Shown: positions 14,826 through 23,632, counted from the stretch's first letter. The stretch: DNA of 49,644 nt from Candidatus Brocadiales bacterium (GCA_030586765.1 JAUQZZ010000001.1:1-49644), one strand, 5' to 3'. Numbers and translations: made by a program. The notes: generated by a model not told the origin, from the letters alone.

Positions 14826-15452
14826 TTACTTGGTGCAGAGTTCCACTACCATTTGCTCCTGCACAGGTGCGGAGACCTCTTCCCTCAAAGGTAACCTAGA
14901 AACCTTGACCTGCGGCGCGTCCTTATCCAACTCAAGCCATTGGGAGTTGTAGCGAGAGAAATAGGTCTCTAGGTTCGCCTTCGCTATGCCCTGGCTCTTC
15001 TCCCTGGTAGCAGGTCTAATGACGTCTCCCGCCTTTACCATGTAGGAAGGGATGTTCACCCTCCTATCGTTTACCATTATATGGCCGTGACAGATAATCT
15101 GCCTGGCCTCCTTCCGCGAGGCAGCAAAGCTGGTCAGGTAGAGGACATTATCTAGCCTCCTTTCCAAGAGGAGGAGCATGTTCTCGCCTGTGTTGCCCTT
15201 CTGCATCTCGGCCTTCCCGAAGATCCTCCTGAACTGGCGCTCCAGAAGGCCGTAGAATCTCTTGAGCTTCTGTTTCTCGCGGAACTGAACACCAAACTTG
15301 GACATCTTGCCGCTCCTCCAGAAATGCATCCCTGGGACGGTCTTTCTCCTGGTTATGGGACACTTCACAGTGAAGCAGCGGCTCCCTTTGAGATACAGCT
15401 TTATCCCCTCTCTCCTGCATAGACGGCAAACTGGCCCTACTTGCCTAGCCAT
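14826..15452 (-). CDS. rpsD: Ribosomal protein S4
   Basis: 208 residues, the usual length. The N-terminal cysteines in 'GPVCRLCRREG' and later 'CPIT' form the zinc site of the C+ type of S4. The S4 RNA-binding domain begins about residue 98 ('LLERRLDNVLYLTSFAASR'). It lies seven bases after rpsK. S4 binds 16S rRNA early in small-subunit assembly and in some bacteria represses this operon. Confidence 0.97.
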   Translation of the reverse strand: MARQVGPVCRLCRREGIKLYLKGSRCFTVKCPITRRKTVPGMHFWRSGKMSKFGVQFREKQKLKRFYGLLERQFRRIFGKAEMQKGNTGENMLLLLERRLDNVLYLTSFAASRKEARQIICHGHIMVNDRRVNIPSYMVKAGDVIRPATREKSQGIAKANLETYFSRYNSQWLELDKDAPQVKVSRLPLREEVSAPVQEQMVVELCTK

Positions 15453-15459
15453 AAACTAC

Positions 15460-15837
15460 CTATACCCTCCTTTTCTTCCTGGGACGACAGCCATTATGAG
15501 GCAATGGAGTAACATCCTCTACGGACTTTACATTTAGCCCTGCTGCCTGAAGGGCGGTGATGGCCGATTCCCTCCCTGAGCCAGGGCCCTTTACCCTTAT
15601 CTCTACCTCCTTAATGCCCTCTTTCTTGGCCTTGTTCGCAACACTCTCAGCTGCCCGAGTGGCTGCAAAGGGTGTACTCTTCCTAGAACCTTTAAAACCT
15701 ACTGTGCCGGCGCTAGCCCAACATATGGTCTCACCGTTAAGGTCCGTTATGGTGATATATGTATTATTAAAGGTAGACTTTATATAAGCTATCGCCCGGG
15801 TTATGTTACGTCTTATCTTCTTGCGTACCTTCGCCAT
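15460..15837 (-). CDS. rpsK: Ribosomal protein S11
   Basis: The ATG at 15837 is preferred because it gives the normal 'MAKVRKKIRRN' start, sits behind a G-rich ribosome-binding site and does not overlap the methyltransferase gene. The product has 125 residues. Conserved segments include 'STFNNTYITITDLNGE' and 'VTPLPHNGCRPRKKRRV'. It forms part of the mRNA exit platform of the small subunit. Confidence 0.96.
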   Translation of the reverse strand: MAKVRKKIRRNITRAIAYIKSTFNNTYITITDLNGETICWASAGTVGFKGSRKSTPFAATRAAESVANKAKKEGIKEVEIRVKGPGSGRESAITALQAAGLNVKSVEDVTPLPHNGCRPRKKRRV

Positions 15838-15847
15838 CAGACCCCCC

Positions 15848-16678
15848 CTATCCTTCAAAGAGTTCAGGAAGAAGACCTTCTAAAGTGGAACGTACACCTA
15901 AGAGCTGACATAATTCCTTATATCCCTCCATCCCCCTCTTTCTCCTGTTCCTGAGCCGCCTTGCCGTAAGGACAAGATTTTTCGGGGTGACGGTGGGAGG
16001 CACTATCTCGTGAAGCTCCACACTGTACCCAGCACCCCTGAGTACCTGGGCCCTGAGGGCCTCAGTCAGAAGGTCTGCAAAGCGATAGCGCAAGAGACCG
16101 AGGTCTGTAAGAGCCCTAAGGGGCTGGGATGGTTTTATCTGGCCTCGTATCTGATTCTGGCAGCAGGGTACCACCATTATGTATCTGGCATCCAGTCGCA
16201 CACCCTTGGCAATGGCCTCATCCGTGGCGGCGTCACAGGCATGCAGGGCTAAGACTATATCTACAGGCTTTTGGGGACTAAACTCTATGCTCCGACCTCT
16301 CCAGAAGCTCATGTTTTCATAACCCAAAGAGGAGGCCATGTCCTTACACCTTTCCACAAGGGTGGGAGAGGTGTCCACGCCGTAGAAAAAAACCTCTATT
16401 CCATAAAGCTCTTTTATTATACGATTAAGGGCGAAAGCCAGATAGGACTTCCCGCAAGAACAGTCCAGGAATACGGTATCTTCCTTTAGAATATCCTCAA
16501 CCATCCACAAGATATGGGAGGAGAATCCCACTATCTCCTGAAACTTCTTTAGCTCCCTACGGAGGAGTCCACCGTCAGGGCCCTCCCACCCGAGGACTTT
16601 GAGTAATTCCTTTGAGGAGGTCAGGGCCTCTGCTAAGATACTGCCTTTATATACAGACTTTTGGAGAGAAAGGGACAT
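15848..16678 (-). CDS. SAM-dependent methyltransferase (Methyltransf_32/METTL25-like) inserted in alpha operon
   Basis: A 276-residue class I methyltransferase. An N-terminal helical segment of about 65 residues precedes motif I 'FLDCSCGKSYLAFAL' (residues 70-84). 'ALHACDAATDEAI' (144-156) and 'VPCCQNQI' (170-177) match the Methyltransf_32 group, which includes the eukaryotic METTL25/RRNAD1 proteins. It sits between rpsM and rpsK, normally direct neighbours, with only one base after rpsM. A substrate in rRNA or a ribosomal protein is an attractive guess from context, but the sequence itself does not identify it. Confidence 0.85.
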   Translation of the reverse strand: MSLSLQKSVYKGSILAEALTSSKELLKVLGWEGPDGGLLRRELKKFQEIVGFSSHILWMVEDILKEDTVFLDCSCGKSYLAFALNRIIKELYGIEVFFYGVDTSPTLVERCKDMASSLGYENMSFWRGRSIEFSPQKPVDIVLALHACDAATDEAIAKGVRLDARYIMVVPCCQNQIRGQIKPSQPLRALTDLGLLRYRFADLLTEALRAQVLRGAGYSVELHEIVPPTVTPKNLVLTARRLRNRRKRGMEGYKELCQLLGVRSTLEGLLPELFEG

Positions 16679-16679
16679 A

Positions 16680-17063
16680 TTAGGTCTTTTCCGCCGCTAT
16701 CCTCTTTCCTGCTACCGTCTTCCTTTTGCCCTTCCTGGTGCGGGCGTTGGTGCGGGTCCTCTGTCCCCTGACAGGCAGGCCTATCCTGTGCCGCATACCC
16801 CGATAGCATCCTATATTCCTTAAGAGGGAGATATTCTGGGTCTCTTGACGCCGAAGGGCCCCTTCGATGGTATGGTTCTTCTCTATATATGCCCCCAGGG
16901 CGCTGAGCTGGTCCTCATGCAGGTCCTTAGCCCTTATCTTCTCATCTATACCCAGGGCCTGGAGGATCTTCCCTGAAAGGGTCCTGCCTACACCGTATAT
17001 ATAAGTAAGGGCTATCAATACTGGTTTGTCTGCTGGTATATCTACTCCTGCAATCCTGGGCAT
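16680..17063 (-). CDS. rpsM: Ribosomal protein S13
   Basis: 127 residues, with 'MPRIAGVDIPADKPV' at the start and the 'RNIGCYRGMRHRIGLPVRG' and 'RTRTNARTRKG' segments that contact the small-subunit head and P-site tRNA. It follows rpmJ after 13 bases, as expected. The methyltransferase gene rather than rpsK comes next. Confidence 0.97.
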   Translation of the reverse strand: MPRIAGVDIPADKPVLIALTYIYGVGRTLSGKILQALGIDEKIRAKDLHEDQLSALGAYIEKNHTIEGALRRQETQNISLLRNIGCYRGMRHRIGLPVRGQRTRTNARTRKGKRKTVAGKRIAAEKT

Positions 17064-17076
17064 AAGATCTCTCTCC

Positions 17077-17190
17077 CTAACCCTGTCGCTGTTTATGTTT
17101 GGGGTTAATACATATCACACGGACTACGTTCTTACGGCGGATTATCTTGCAACTCTCACAAATGCGTTTTACAGAGGCCCTTACCTTCAT
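17077..17190 (-). CDS. rpmJ: Ribosomal protein L36
   Basis: A 37-residue frame read directly from the sequence (ATG at 17190, TAG at 17077). It begins MKVRASVKRICESCKIIRR and ends 'NPKHKQRQG'. The zinc ligands C11, C14, C27 and H32 of the zinc-binding L36 type are all present. It lies in its normal place between infA and rpsM. Confidence 0.95.
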   Translation of the reverse strand: MKVRASVKRICESCKIIRRKNVVRVICINPKHKQRQG

Positions 17191-17216
17191 AAAGACTATC
17201 CTCCTCTAAGCCCACC

Positions 17217-17435
17217 TCAGGCCTGCCGGTATATTATCCTCCCCCTATCAAGGTCATAGGGTGACATCTCTATGGTCACCTTATCCCCTGGTAGGATTCG
17301 GATAAAATTCATCCTCATCTTCCCCGAGACGTGGGCCAGCACCTGATGGCCATTGGGCAACTCTACTCTAAACCTGGCGTTGGGCAGGGCCTCTTTCACA
17401 ACGGCCTCAACCCTTATGGGTTCCTCCTTAGGCAT
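17217..17435 (-). CDS. infA: Translation initiation factor IF-1
   Basis: 72 residues, the typical length of IF-1, forming one OB-fold. 'VEAVVKEALPNARFRVEL' and 'LPGDKVTIEMSPYDL' are diagnostic. It lies nine bases after map. IF-1 occupies the ribosomal A site during initiation. Confidence 0.97.
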   Translation of the reverse strand: MPKEEPIRVEAVVKEALPNARFRVELPNGHQVLAHVSGKMRMNFIRILPGDKVTIEMSPYDLDRGRIIYRQA

Positions 17436-17444
17436 ATAAATCCT

Positions 17445-18200
17445 TCACCCCAGGGTAAGAATCTCGCAGCCGCTCTCCGTTACCACCACCGTGTGCTCGA
17501 AATGTGCCGAGAGCTTCCTATCCTTTGTCACTACCGTCCACTGATTATCCAACACCTCCGTCTCAGGACCACCCTGGCATATCATAGGCTCTATAGCTAG
17601 GGCCGTACCTTCCAGGAGGATTACATCATTCGCCAGCAGGGCCTCGCTCACATAGTTAGGCACCTGGGGGTCTTCATGCATCCTTCTGCCAATGCCGTGC
17701 CCTGTATAATCCCTTATTACCGCGTACCCATTAGCCTCCACGAACTGTTGTATGGCGCCGGAGACCTCGGAGAGCCTGGCCCCTGGTCTTACGGCCTCTA
17801 TAGCCTGGTAAAGGGCCCTCCGGCATACCTCTATAAGCCTCTGGGCTTCAGGGAGTACCTCACCGATAGGGATTGTCACAGCTGCATCGGCCACATATTT
17901 TCTATATTCTACCCCAATATCCACACTGAGTATATCCCCCTCGCAGAGCTTCCTGGGGCCTGGTATCCCATGCACCACTTCTTCATTGATGGAGGTACAT
18001 ATACTCTTCGGATACCTCCTGTAACCTTTAAATACAGGTGTTCCACGGTGCGCCCGGACATACCTGTCTGCTTCATCATTTAGAAAATCGGTTGTGACAC
18101 CACTCTTTGCCAACCCCTCAATTAAGCTCAAGGCCCCAGCCACTATCCGCCCAGCCTCTCTCATTCTAATAATCTGTCTAGGGCTCTTACATTCTATCAC
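17445..18200 (-). CDS. map: Methionine aminopeptidase, type I
   Basis: A 251-residue metalloprotease of the pita-bread fold. Conserved pieces are 'NEEVVHGIPG', 'VDIGVEYRKYVADAA' (metal aspartates), 'GHGIGRRMHEDP' (metal histidine) and 'LAIEPM' (metal glutamate). It removes the initiator methionine from new proteins. It starts three bases after adk, in the standard secY-adk-map-infA order. Confidence 0.97.
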   Translation of the reverse strand: MIECKSPRQIIRMREAGRIVAGALSLIEGLAKSGVTTDFLNDEADRYVRAHRGTPVFKGYRRYPKSICTSINEEVVHGIPGPRKLCEGDILSVDIGVEYRKYVADAAVTIPIGEVLPEAQRLIEVCRRALYQAIEAVRPGARLSEVSGAIQQFVEANGYAVIRDYTGHGIGRRMHEDPQVPNYVSEALLANDVILLEGTALAIEPMICQGGPETEVLDNQWTVVTKDRKLSAHFEHTVVVTESGCEILTLG

Positions 18201-18203
18201 AGA

Positions 18204-18863
18204 CTATCTTGCCTTTCTAAGGGAGGTTAAGGTCTTGTTTATCTCCTTATGGGTCTCTTCCACACTCAGGTCGGCATCTACCCTCCTGAGCACGCCTCTT
18301 TCCTCATAGTAATCGATGAGGTCTGCGGTCTGCTCACGATAAACCTTCAACCTCTTCTTCACCGTCTCCACCTTATCATCCTGCCTCTGGGTCAAGACCT
18401 TTCCACACCGGTCACAGATACCCTCTTCTTTAGGTGGTATATAGCGCTCATTATAATTGGCACCACAAGCAGGGCACATCCACCTCCCTGAGAGACGCCT
18501 TACAGCTATCTCCTCAGAAACAGCAAAGTAAAATACCACGTCCACTCTATCCTTCAGCCTCTTCAGGGTTTCATCCAAGGCCTTGGCCTGGGCGAGGTTC
18601 CTTGGGAAACCATCGAATAGAAAGCTCCCTGAAGAACCGTCCCTGGAAACCCGCTCTGCAACGATATCCACTACCAGCTCATCGGGCACCAGGAGACCCT
18701 TTTCCATATATTCCTTCGCCTTTCGCCCCCTAGGGCTACCCCTCTCTACGGCCCCCCTTAGAAGGTCTCCTGTAGAGATATGCTCCATGCCCCGCTCTTT
18801 ACTTATCACCTCTGCCTGGGTACCCTTTCCAGCACCGGGTGGTCCTAAAAAGACCACGTTCAT
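18204..18863 (-). CDS. adk: Adenylate kinase with zinc-binding LID
   Basis: A 219-residue long-type adenylate kinase. The P-loop is 'GPPGAGKGTQA' (residues 7-17), and 'DGFPRN' and the LID domain follow. The LID holds a four-cysteine zinc site at C130, C133, C150 and C153, a form common outside Proteobacteria. Its start overlaps secY by four bases. Confidence 0.97.
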   Translation of the reverse strand: MNVVFLGPPGAGKGTQAEVISKERGMEHISTGDLLRGAVERGSPRGRKAKEYMEKGLLVPDELVVDIVAERVSRDGSSGSFLFDGFPRNLAQAKALDETLKRLKDRVDVVFYFAVSEEIAVRRLSGRWMCPACGANYNERYIPPKEEGICDRCGKVLTQRQDDKVETVKKRLKVYREQTADLIDYYEERGVLRRVDADLSVEETHKEINKTLTSLRKAR

Positions 18864-20242
18864 CCTCTCCTACCCCTTATCCTGCTAGTGCCCCCCAAGA
18901 GACCACTATAGTGTCGCATCAGGAGATGGGCCTCTATTTTCTGAAGGAGGTCCAGAGCCACCCCTACCACTATGAGGAGCCCAGTACCCCCGTAGAAGCC
19001 TGCTATAGCACGACTTATCTCAAAACCCCCTGAGATCATCATTGGCAGCAGGGCAATTATTGCCAGGAAGCTTGCTCCTGCCAGGGTAATCCTGCTCATG
19101 ACATTTTCCAGATACTCAGCCGTGCGCCCCCCGGGTCTAATGCCAGGGATGAAACTCCCGTAGTCTTTCATGTTGTCAGACATCTCTTTGGGGTTAAACT
19201 GTATAGCCGTCCAGAAGTAGCAGAAGAAAGCTATCAGAAAGACATACATGCTCACGTAGACTATCCCCCCCTGGAGGGCCTCTGTCAACCGAGAAGTTAG
19301 CCAGTATCCGAAGCTCCCTGGTTCAAATCTCACCTGGAGCCCCTGAATTATCGCTGTAGGGAATATCAAAAGGGATTGGGCAAAGATAATGGGCATAACC
19401 CCTGCCTGATTCACCCTCAAAGGAAGGAAGTGTTTCTGTCCACCATATACCCTGTGCCCTCGTGTATGTTTTGCCTGCTGGACAGGGATGCGCCTCTGTC
19501 CCTGGGTGATATAGACTATCCCTGCCACAATGGCCAAAAAGCTCCCTATGAGGAGGAGGAGTTTAAAGATTCCAATCTGGTGTTCGGCAGGGGCTACAGA
19601 GAAGGTAAAGTTAGAAATCACCTGGGAAAAGGCCCAAGGGAGGCGATCCACAATGCCCACCATAATTACCAGAGATATACCACTACCTATACCATACTCG
19701 TCTATCTGCTCCCCTATCCACATAAGGAACATGGTTCCGGTGGTAAGGAGAAGGGAGGCTGTGAGCTGGAAGCTTATCCCCTGGAGATATACCGGCACCA
19801 CAGGGACGTTGCTTATCTCTATAGTATATAGGGTTCGGGTAAGGACAAAGGCCTGAAAGAAGCAGAGCCCTACCGTGGTCATACGCGTGTACTGATTTAT
19901 CCTTTTCCTTCCTACCTCTCCCTCTTTGTGGAGGCGTTCCAGGGCTGGAACCACACCTACCAGAAGTTGGAAGATAATGGAGGCGCTTATATAGGGCATC
20001 ACCCCCAATCCAAAGACTGCCCCTGAAGCCAGCGCACCTCCTGCAAAGAGGTCTACCAAGCCTAGCAGTTGACCCACACCCGTCCCTGCAAACTGCTGAA
20101 AATAGGACTTCAAGACCTCTGTGTCAATCCCTGGGATAGGGATGTAAACCCCTACCCTGCATAGGGCAATTAGGCCCAGGGTAACCAGCATCTTTTGCCT
20201 GAGTTCGGGTATCTTATATATGTGTTGAAACTGCTCTAACAT
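18860..20242 (-). CDS. secY: Preprotein translocase subunit SecY
   Basis: A 460-residue membrane protein with about ten transmembrane helices. It shows the plug-region 'GLGVMPYISASIIFQLL', the cytoplasmic-loop 'RRIPVQQAKHTRG' and 'SFIPGIRPGGRTAEYLE'. It forms the protein-conducting channel with SecE, encoded at 42555. Its start overlaps the rplO stop by one base (TAATG). Confidence 0.97.
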   Translation of the reverse strand: MLEQFQHIYKIPELRQKMLVTLGLIALCRVGVYIPIPGIDTEVLKSYFQQFAGTGVGQLLGLVDLFAGGALASGAVFGLGVMPYISASIIFQLLVGVVPALERLHKEGEVGRKRINQYTRMTTVGLCFFQAFVLTRTLYTIEISNVPVVPVYLQGISFQLTASLLLTTGTMFLMWIGEQIDEYGIGSGISLVIMVGIVDRLPWAFSQVISNFTFSVAPAEHQIGIFKLLLLIGSFLAIVAGIVYITQGQRRIPVQQAKHTRGHRVYGGQKHFLPLRVNQAGVMPIIFAQSLLIFPTAIIQGLQVRFEPGSFGYWLTSRLTEALQGGIVYVSMYVFLIAFFCYFWTAIQFNPKEMSDNMKDYGSFIPGIRPGGRTAEYLENVMSRITLAGASFLAIIALLPMMISGGFEISRAIAGFYGGTGLLIVVGVALDLLQKIEAHLLMRHYSGLLGGTSRIRGRRG

Positions 20243-20685
20243 TAAATGACTTTTGCCTCTCCGCCCATGTCAGTAATCTTCTTTATTGCACTCTTGCTGA
20301 ACTTGTGGGCAAAGACCCTTAGGGGCCTCTTAAGCTCACCCTTCCCCAGTATCTTAACACCCGCCTCGGATTCTTTCCTTAAGAGCCCTGCGTCCTTAAG
20401 GGCTTGTATATCTATAACATCTTTTCCTTCTATACCTTGCAACTGACCCAGGTTGATAATGTTATACTGCTTTTTAAATATGTTCTTGAATCCCCTCTTG
20501 GGTATGCGTCGGACCAGGGGCATCTGCCCTCCCTCAAAATAGAGCCCTGTCTCAGAGCCCGAACGGGCCTTAGCGCCCTTGACCCCTCTTCCAGAGGTCT
20601 TGCCGTGGCCGGAACCTGGGCCGCAACCTACGCGCTTCTTCCTCCTGCGTCTAACCCCAATGCCCTTGACATCCTGTAGATTCAT
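20242..20685 (-). CDS. rplO: Ribosomal protein L15
   Basis: 147 residues with the basic glycine-rich N-terminus 'GCGPGSGHGKTSGRG' and the 'MPLVRRIPKRGF' segment of L15. It follows rpsE after only two bases; the rpmD gene usually found between them is missing. Confidence 0.97.
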   Translation of the reverse strand: MNLQDVKGIGVRRRRKKRVGCGPGSGHGKTSGRGVKGAKARSGSETGLYFEGGQMPLVRRIPKRGFKNIFKKQYNIINLGQLQGIEGKDVIDIQALKDAGLLRKESEAGVKILGKGELKRPLRVFAHKFSKSAIKKITDMGGEAKVI

Positions 20686-20687
20686 CT

Positions 20688-21167
20688 CTAACTCACCCCT
20701 CTTAACAAGGCTATCTCTTCCATGGTCTTCAGGGCCTTGAGTCCGTTTGTAGTTGCCTTTACTACATTAAGGGGATTCCTAGAGCCGTAGCACTTGGAGA
20801 GGACATCTCTCACACCCGCCAATTCTAATACAGCCCTGGCGGATGCCCCCGCCTTTATCCCCGTGCCTGGGGCAGCTGGCTTCATGAAAATCCTGGCGGC
20901 CCCAAAGCGACCCCAAACCTCGTGGGGCAGGGTCTCTCCCCTTAAAGATACTCGGGTAAGCCCCTTCTTGGCATCCTTGGTGGCCTTGGCTATGGCGCTG
21001 GGTACCTCACGGGCCTTCCCAAAGCCGTAGCCCACTCTGCCTCGCTTGTCACCAACCACTACCAAAGCACTGAAGCTCAGTCTCTTACCCCCCTTGGTCA
21101 CCGCCGTACAGCGATTGATGCTCACGACAGTTTCTTCCAGGGCTGCTTCTTCCGGCGGTGTCATCAT
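20688..21167 (-). CDS. rpsE: Ribosomal protein S5
   Basis: The ATG at 21167 is chosen: it follows a G-rich ribosome-binding site, starts 11 bases after rplR, and gives 159 residues. The longer frame to 21248 would overlap rplR heavily. 'EETVVSINRCTAVTKGGKR', 'GYGFGKAREVPSAI' and 'GAGASARAVLELAG'-like sequence mark S5, which helps hold the mRNA entry channel and decoding fidelity. Confidence 0.95.
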   Translation of the reverse strand: MMTPPEEAALEETVVSINRCTAVTKGGKRLSFSALVVVGDKRGRVGYGFGKAREVPSAIAKATKDAKKGLTRVSLRGETLPHEVWGRFGAARIFMKPAAPGTGIKAGASARAVLELAGVRDVLSKCYGSRNPLNVVKATTNGLKALKTMEEIALLRGVS

Positions 21168-21178
21168 TTGCCCCCCTA

Positions 21179-21547
21179 TTAGAACCGAAGATTCCCTTTT
21201 CTGGCTGCATCGGCTAGGGCCTTCACCCTGCCGTGAAATTTGTACCAACTCCTATCGAAGACCACCTTCTCTATACCTAACTTCTTTGCCTCCTCTGCTA
21301 CCTTCTGGCCTACCAACTCTGCTGCCTTTTTGTTCCCCCCGTAAGGGACCTGCTCTTTTATCCCAGGGGAAAGGGTGGAGGCCGAGACCAGGGTATTCCC
21401 CTCACTGTCGTCAATCAACTGGCAGTATATGTTTTTAAGACTCTTGTAGACGGCGAGTCTTGGGCGTTCTTTAGTGCCGTAGACCTTTTGACGTACCCTT
21501 AAATGCCTTCTCTCCCTCTTCCGCCATTTCTCCTTCTGTAGGTTCAT
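21179..21547 (-). CDS. rplR: Ribosomal protein L18
   Basis: 122 residues with 'RERRHLRVRQKVYGT' and 'RPRLAVYKSLKNIYCQLIDD', plus the C-terminal 'FDRSWYKFHGRVKALADAAR'. L18 carries 5S rRNA into the central protuberance. Standard place between rplF and rpsE. Confidence 0.96.
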   Translation of the reverse strand: MNLQKEKWRKRERRHLRVRQKVYGTKERPRLAVYKSLKNIYCQLIDDSEGNTLVSASTLSPGIKEQVPYGGNKKAAELVGQKVAEEAKKLGIEKVVFDRSWYKFHGRVKALADAARKGNLRF

Positions 21548-21559
21548 AGAACAATTTCC

Positions 21560-22120
21560 TTAGGCCTGCTGTGCTGCGGCAAAGGCCTTGCCGGCCTTCT
21601 TGCGGACCACCTCATCCTTATACCTTATGCCCTTGCCTTTATAGGGTTCAACAGGTCTTAGGCCTCGGACCATGGCAGCAAACTGCCCTACCAGGTGCTT
21701 ATCTGCACCTTTTATAATAAATTTGGCAGGGTTCGTGGCCTGCTGAACCTCTACTGTTATCCCTTCTGGCATCCTCACCTGAATGGGCTTAGTATGTCCC
21801 ACACTCAAGACCAGGTCCTTACCCTGGACCTTAGCACTATAGCCCAGGCCCACAATCTCCATTCCCTTAGAAAATCCTTTGGTTATCCCTTCTATAGCAT
21901 TAGAGACCAGGCTCCTGGAGAGGCCCTGGAAGGCGCTTCCCTCCTTAGAGGAGACCTTAAAGTGGAGGAATCTTGCCTTGGAATCGAATTCTACAGATAC
22001 CAAGGGATGGAGGGTATGAGACAATTGCCCCTTAGGCCCCTTCACCATCACTGTATGATTGGTTATCTTGACCTCCACTCCTTGAGGGACTGCTATGGGT
22101 AATTTCCCGATACGAGACAT
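21560..22120 (-). CDS. rplF: Ribosomal protein L6
   Basis: 186 residues, two repeated alpha/beta domains. 'MSRIGKLPIAVPQGVEV' opens it and 'GKGIRYKDEVVRKKAGKA' closes it, both conserved. Located 12 bases after rpsH. Confidence 0.97.
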   Translation of the reverse strand: MSRIGKLPIAVPQGVEVKITNHTVMVKGPKGQLSHTLHPLVSVEFDSKARFLHFKVSSKEGSAFQGLSRSLVSNAIEGITKGFSKGMEIVGLGYSAKVQGKDLVLSVGHTKPIQVRMPEGITVEVQQATNPAKFIIKGADKHLVGQFAAMVRGLRPVEPYKGKGIRYKDEVVRKKAGKAFAAAQQA

Positions 22121-22132
22121 CTTACTACTCCC

Positions 22133-22531
22133 TTACCAGACCTTGCATATTAGTTCCCCGCCTATGTGGGACTTCCTACATTCTTTATCGCTCATGACCC
22201 CCTTCGGGGTGGAGAGGATAGCAATGCCGATACCGCCCAGTACCTTGCCAATCTCCTCTACCTTCTTATAAATCCTCCTTCCAGACTTGCTCTCCCTGGT
22301 AAGCCGGTGTATAATTTTCTCCTTCTGGGGACCGTACTTGAGATAAACCCTTATGACTCCCTGCCTCTTATCCTCTATTTCCTTATAGCCCTTTATGAAA
22401 CCTTCTTCCTTAAGGACCCTAGCTATCTCAAGCTTTGTGAAGGAGCGTGGGATATCCACACTCTCCTTGGCCTTCATATTTGCGTTCCTAATACGAGTTA
22501 ACATGTCAGCAATTGGGTCTGTCATAGTCAC
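22133..22531 (-). CDS. rpsH: Ribosomal protein S8
   Basis: 132 residues from a GTG at 22531, or 130 from the ATG at 22525; both fit the family start 'MTMTDPIADMLTRIRNA'. The C-terminal 'ILSTPKGVMSDKECRKSHIG' binds 16S rRNA and, in many bacteria, the spc mRNA. Confidence 0.96.
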   Translation of the reverse strand: MTMTDPIADMLTRIRNANMKAKESVDIPRSFTKLEIARVLKEEGFIKGYKEIEDKRQGVIRVYLKYGPQKEKIIHRLTRESKSGRRIYKKVEEIGKVLGGIGIAILSTPKGVMSDKECRKSHIGGELICKVW

Positions 22532-22541
22532 AGGATTTCTC

Positions 22542-22727
22542 CTACCAGCTTGCCTTTTTCACCCCAGGAATCTCTCCCCTGGAGGCCAGGTTCCTGAAAC
22601 ATATCCTGCATATCTGGAACTTCCTGTAAAAGGCTCTGGACCTTCCACAAAGTTTACAGCGGTTGTGCCGACGGGTCTTGTATTTAGGCTCCCTTTTTGC
22701 CTTCTCTAATAAGCCTTTTCTCGCCAT
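22542..22727 (-). CDS. rpsN: Ribosomal protein S14, zinc-binding short type
   Basis: 61 residues, the short C+ form (type Z). A zinc ribbon is formed by the CxxC pairs in 'CKLCG' and 'CRICF'. 'GEIPGVKKASW' is the conserved C-terminus. It is one base from rplE. Confidence 0.97.
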   Translation of the reverse strand: MARKGLLEKAKREPKYKTRRHNRCKLCGRSRAFYRKFQICRICFRNLASRGEIPGVKKASW

Positions 22728-22728
22728 G

Positions 22729-23280
22729 TTAGTCCCTGAAAGGTGTCCCTAATAGACGGAGGAGTTCCTTAGACTCCTCCTTCTTCTTGCCAGATGTGTT
22801 GCCAGATATGACTATAGTTATATCCATACCTTGAGTAAACTCTACATCCTCGATGTTTATCTCAGGAAAGACTATTTGCTCGGCTATTCCCAGGGTGTAA
22901 TTCCCTCTTTCATCAAAACCCCTGGGGGATAAGCCCCTGAAGTCTTTTATCCTGGGAAGGGTTACGCTAATGAGCCTGTCTAAGAACTCGTACATCCTTT
23001 TTCCCCTCAGGGTGACCTTGCATCCTATGGGATTATCCTTCCTGAGGTTAAATCCTGCCACAGACTTTCTGGCCTTGGTAACTATGGGCTTCTGCCCTGT
23101 AATAAGGGCCAGGTGCCTCTGGGCATCCTCAAGACGCTTCCTGTTCTCCAGGGCCTTGCCAACGCCCATATTTACCACTACCTTCTGTATTCTAGGCACT
23201 GCCATGGGGTTTTTGTACCCAAACCTCTTCACCATCTCTGGAACAACCGTATCCTTATAAAACTCTAGAAGCCTGGCCAT
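22729..23280 (-). CDS. rplE: Ribosomal protein L5
   Basis: 183 residues. 'VPRIQKVVVNMGVG', 'AGFNLRKDNPIGCKVTLRG' and 'GIAEQIVFPEI' are diagnostic for L5, which binds 5S rRNA and touches P-site tRNA. Two bases separate it from rplX. Confidence 0.97.
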   Translation of the reverse strand: MARLLEFYKDTVVPEMVKRFGYKNPMAVPRIQKVVVNMGVGKALENRKRLEDAQRHLALITGQKPIVTKARKSVAGFNLRKDNPIGCKVTLRGKRMYEFLDRLISVTLPRIKDFRGLSPRGFDERGNYTLGIAEQIVFPEINIEDVEFTQGMDITIVISGNTSGKKKEESKELLRLLGTPFRD

Positions 23281-23282
23281 CC

Positions 23283-23627
23283 CTAGCCCTCAACCCCTGC
23301 CGTTACTATGGCATGTCCACACTTGTAGCAAACCCTTGTCTTAGCGCCTTCCTCTCCAAGCTTCGTACGGGTCCTGACGCCTTTATTATATCTCTGGCAG
23401 TTTTTATTCTGGCAGACTACTAAGACATTAGATATGGCAATGGGGGCTTCCTTTTGAATACGTCCCCCTTGAGGGTTCTTCTGGCTGGGACGGACGTGCT
23501 TAAAGATATAATTAATGCCCTCTACTACCACCCGATTCTCTTCGGGTATAACGTACAAGATCTTTCCCGTCTTGCCCGCCTCATCTCCAGTTATCACTTC
23601 CACAAGATCGTTCTTTACCACATGCAT
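23283..23627 (-). CDS. rplX: Ribosomal protein L24 with zinc-ribbon cysteines
   Basis: 114 residues. The N-terminal KOW domain ('NDLVEVITGDEAGKTGKIL') is typical. The C-terminal half carries two cysteine pairs, 'CQNKNC' and 'CYKCG', suggesting a zinc ribbon; the first pair has four rather than two residues between cysteines. It initiates large-subunit assembly. Confidence 0.95.
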   Translation of the reverse strand: MHVVKNDLVEVITGDEAGKTGKILYVIPEENRVVVEGINYIFKHVRPSQKNPQGGRIQKEAPIAISNVLVVCQNKNCQRYNKGVRTRTKLGEEGAKTRVCYKCGHAIVTAGVEG

Positions 23628-23632
23628 AAGTT

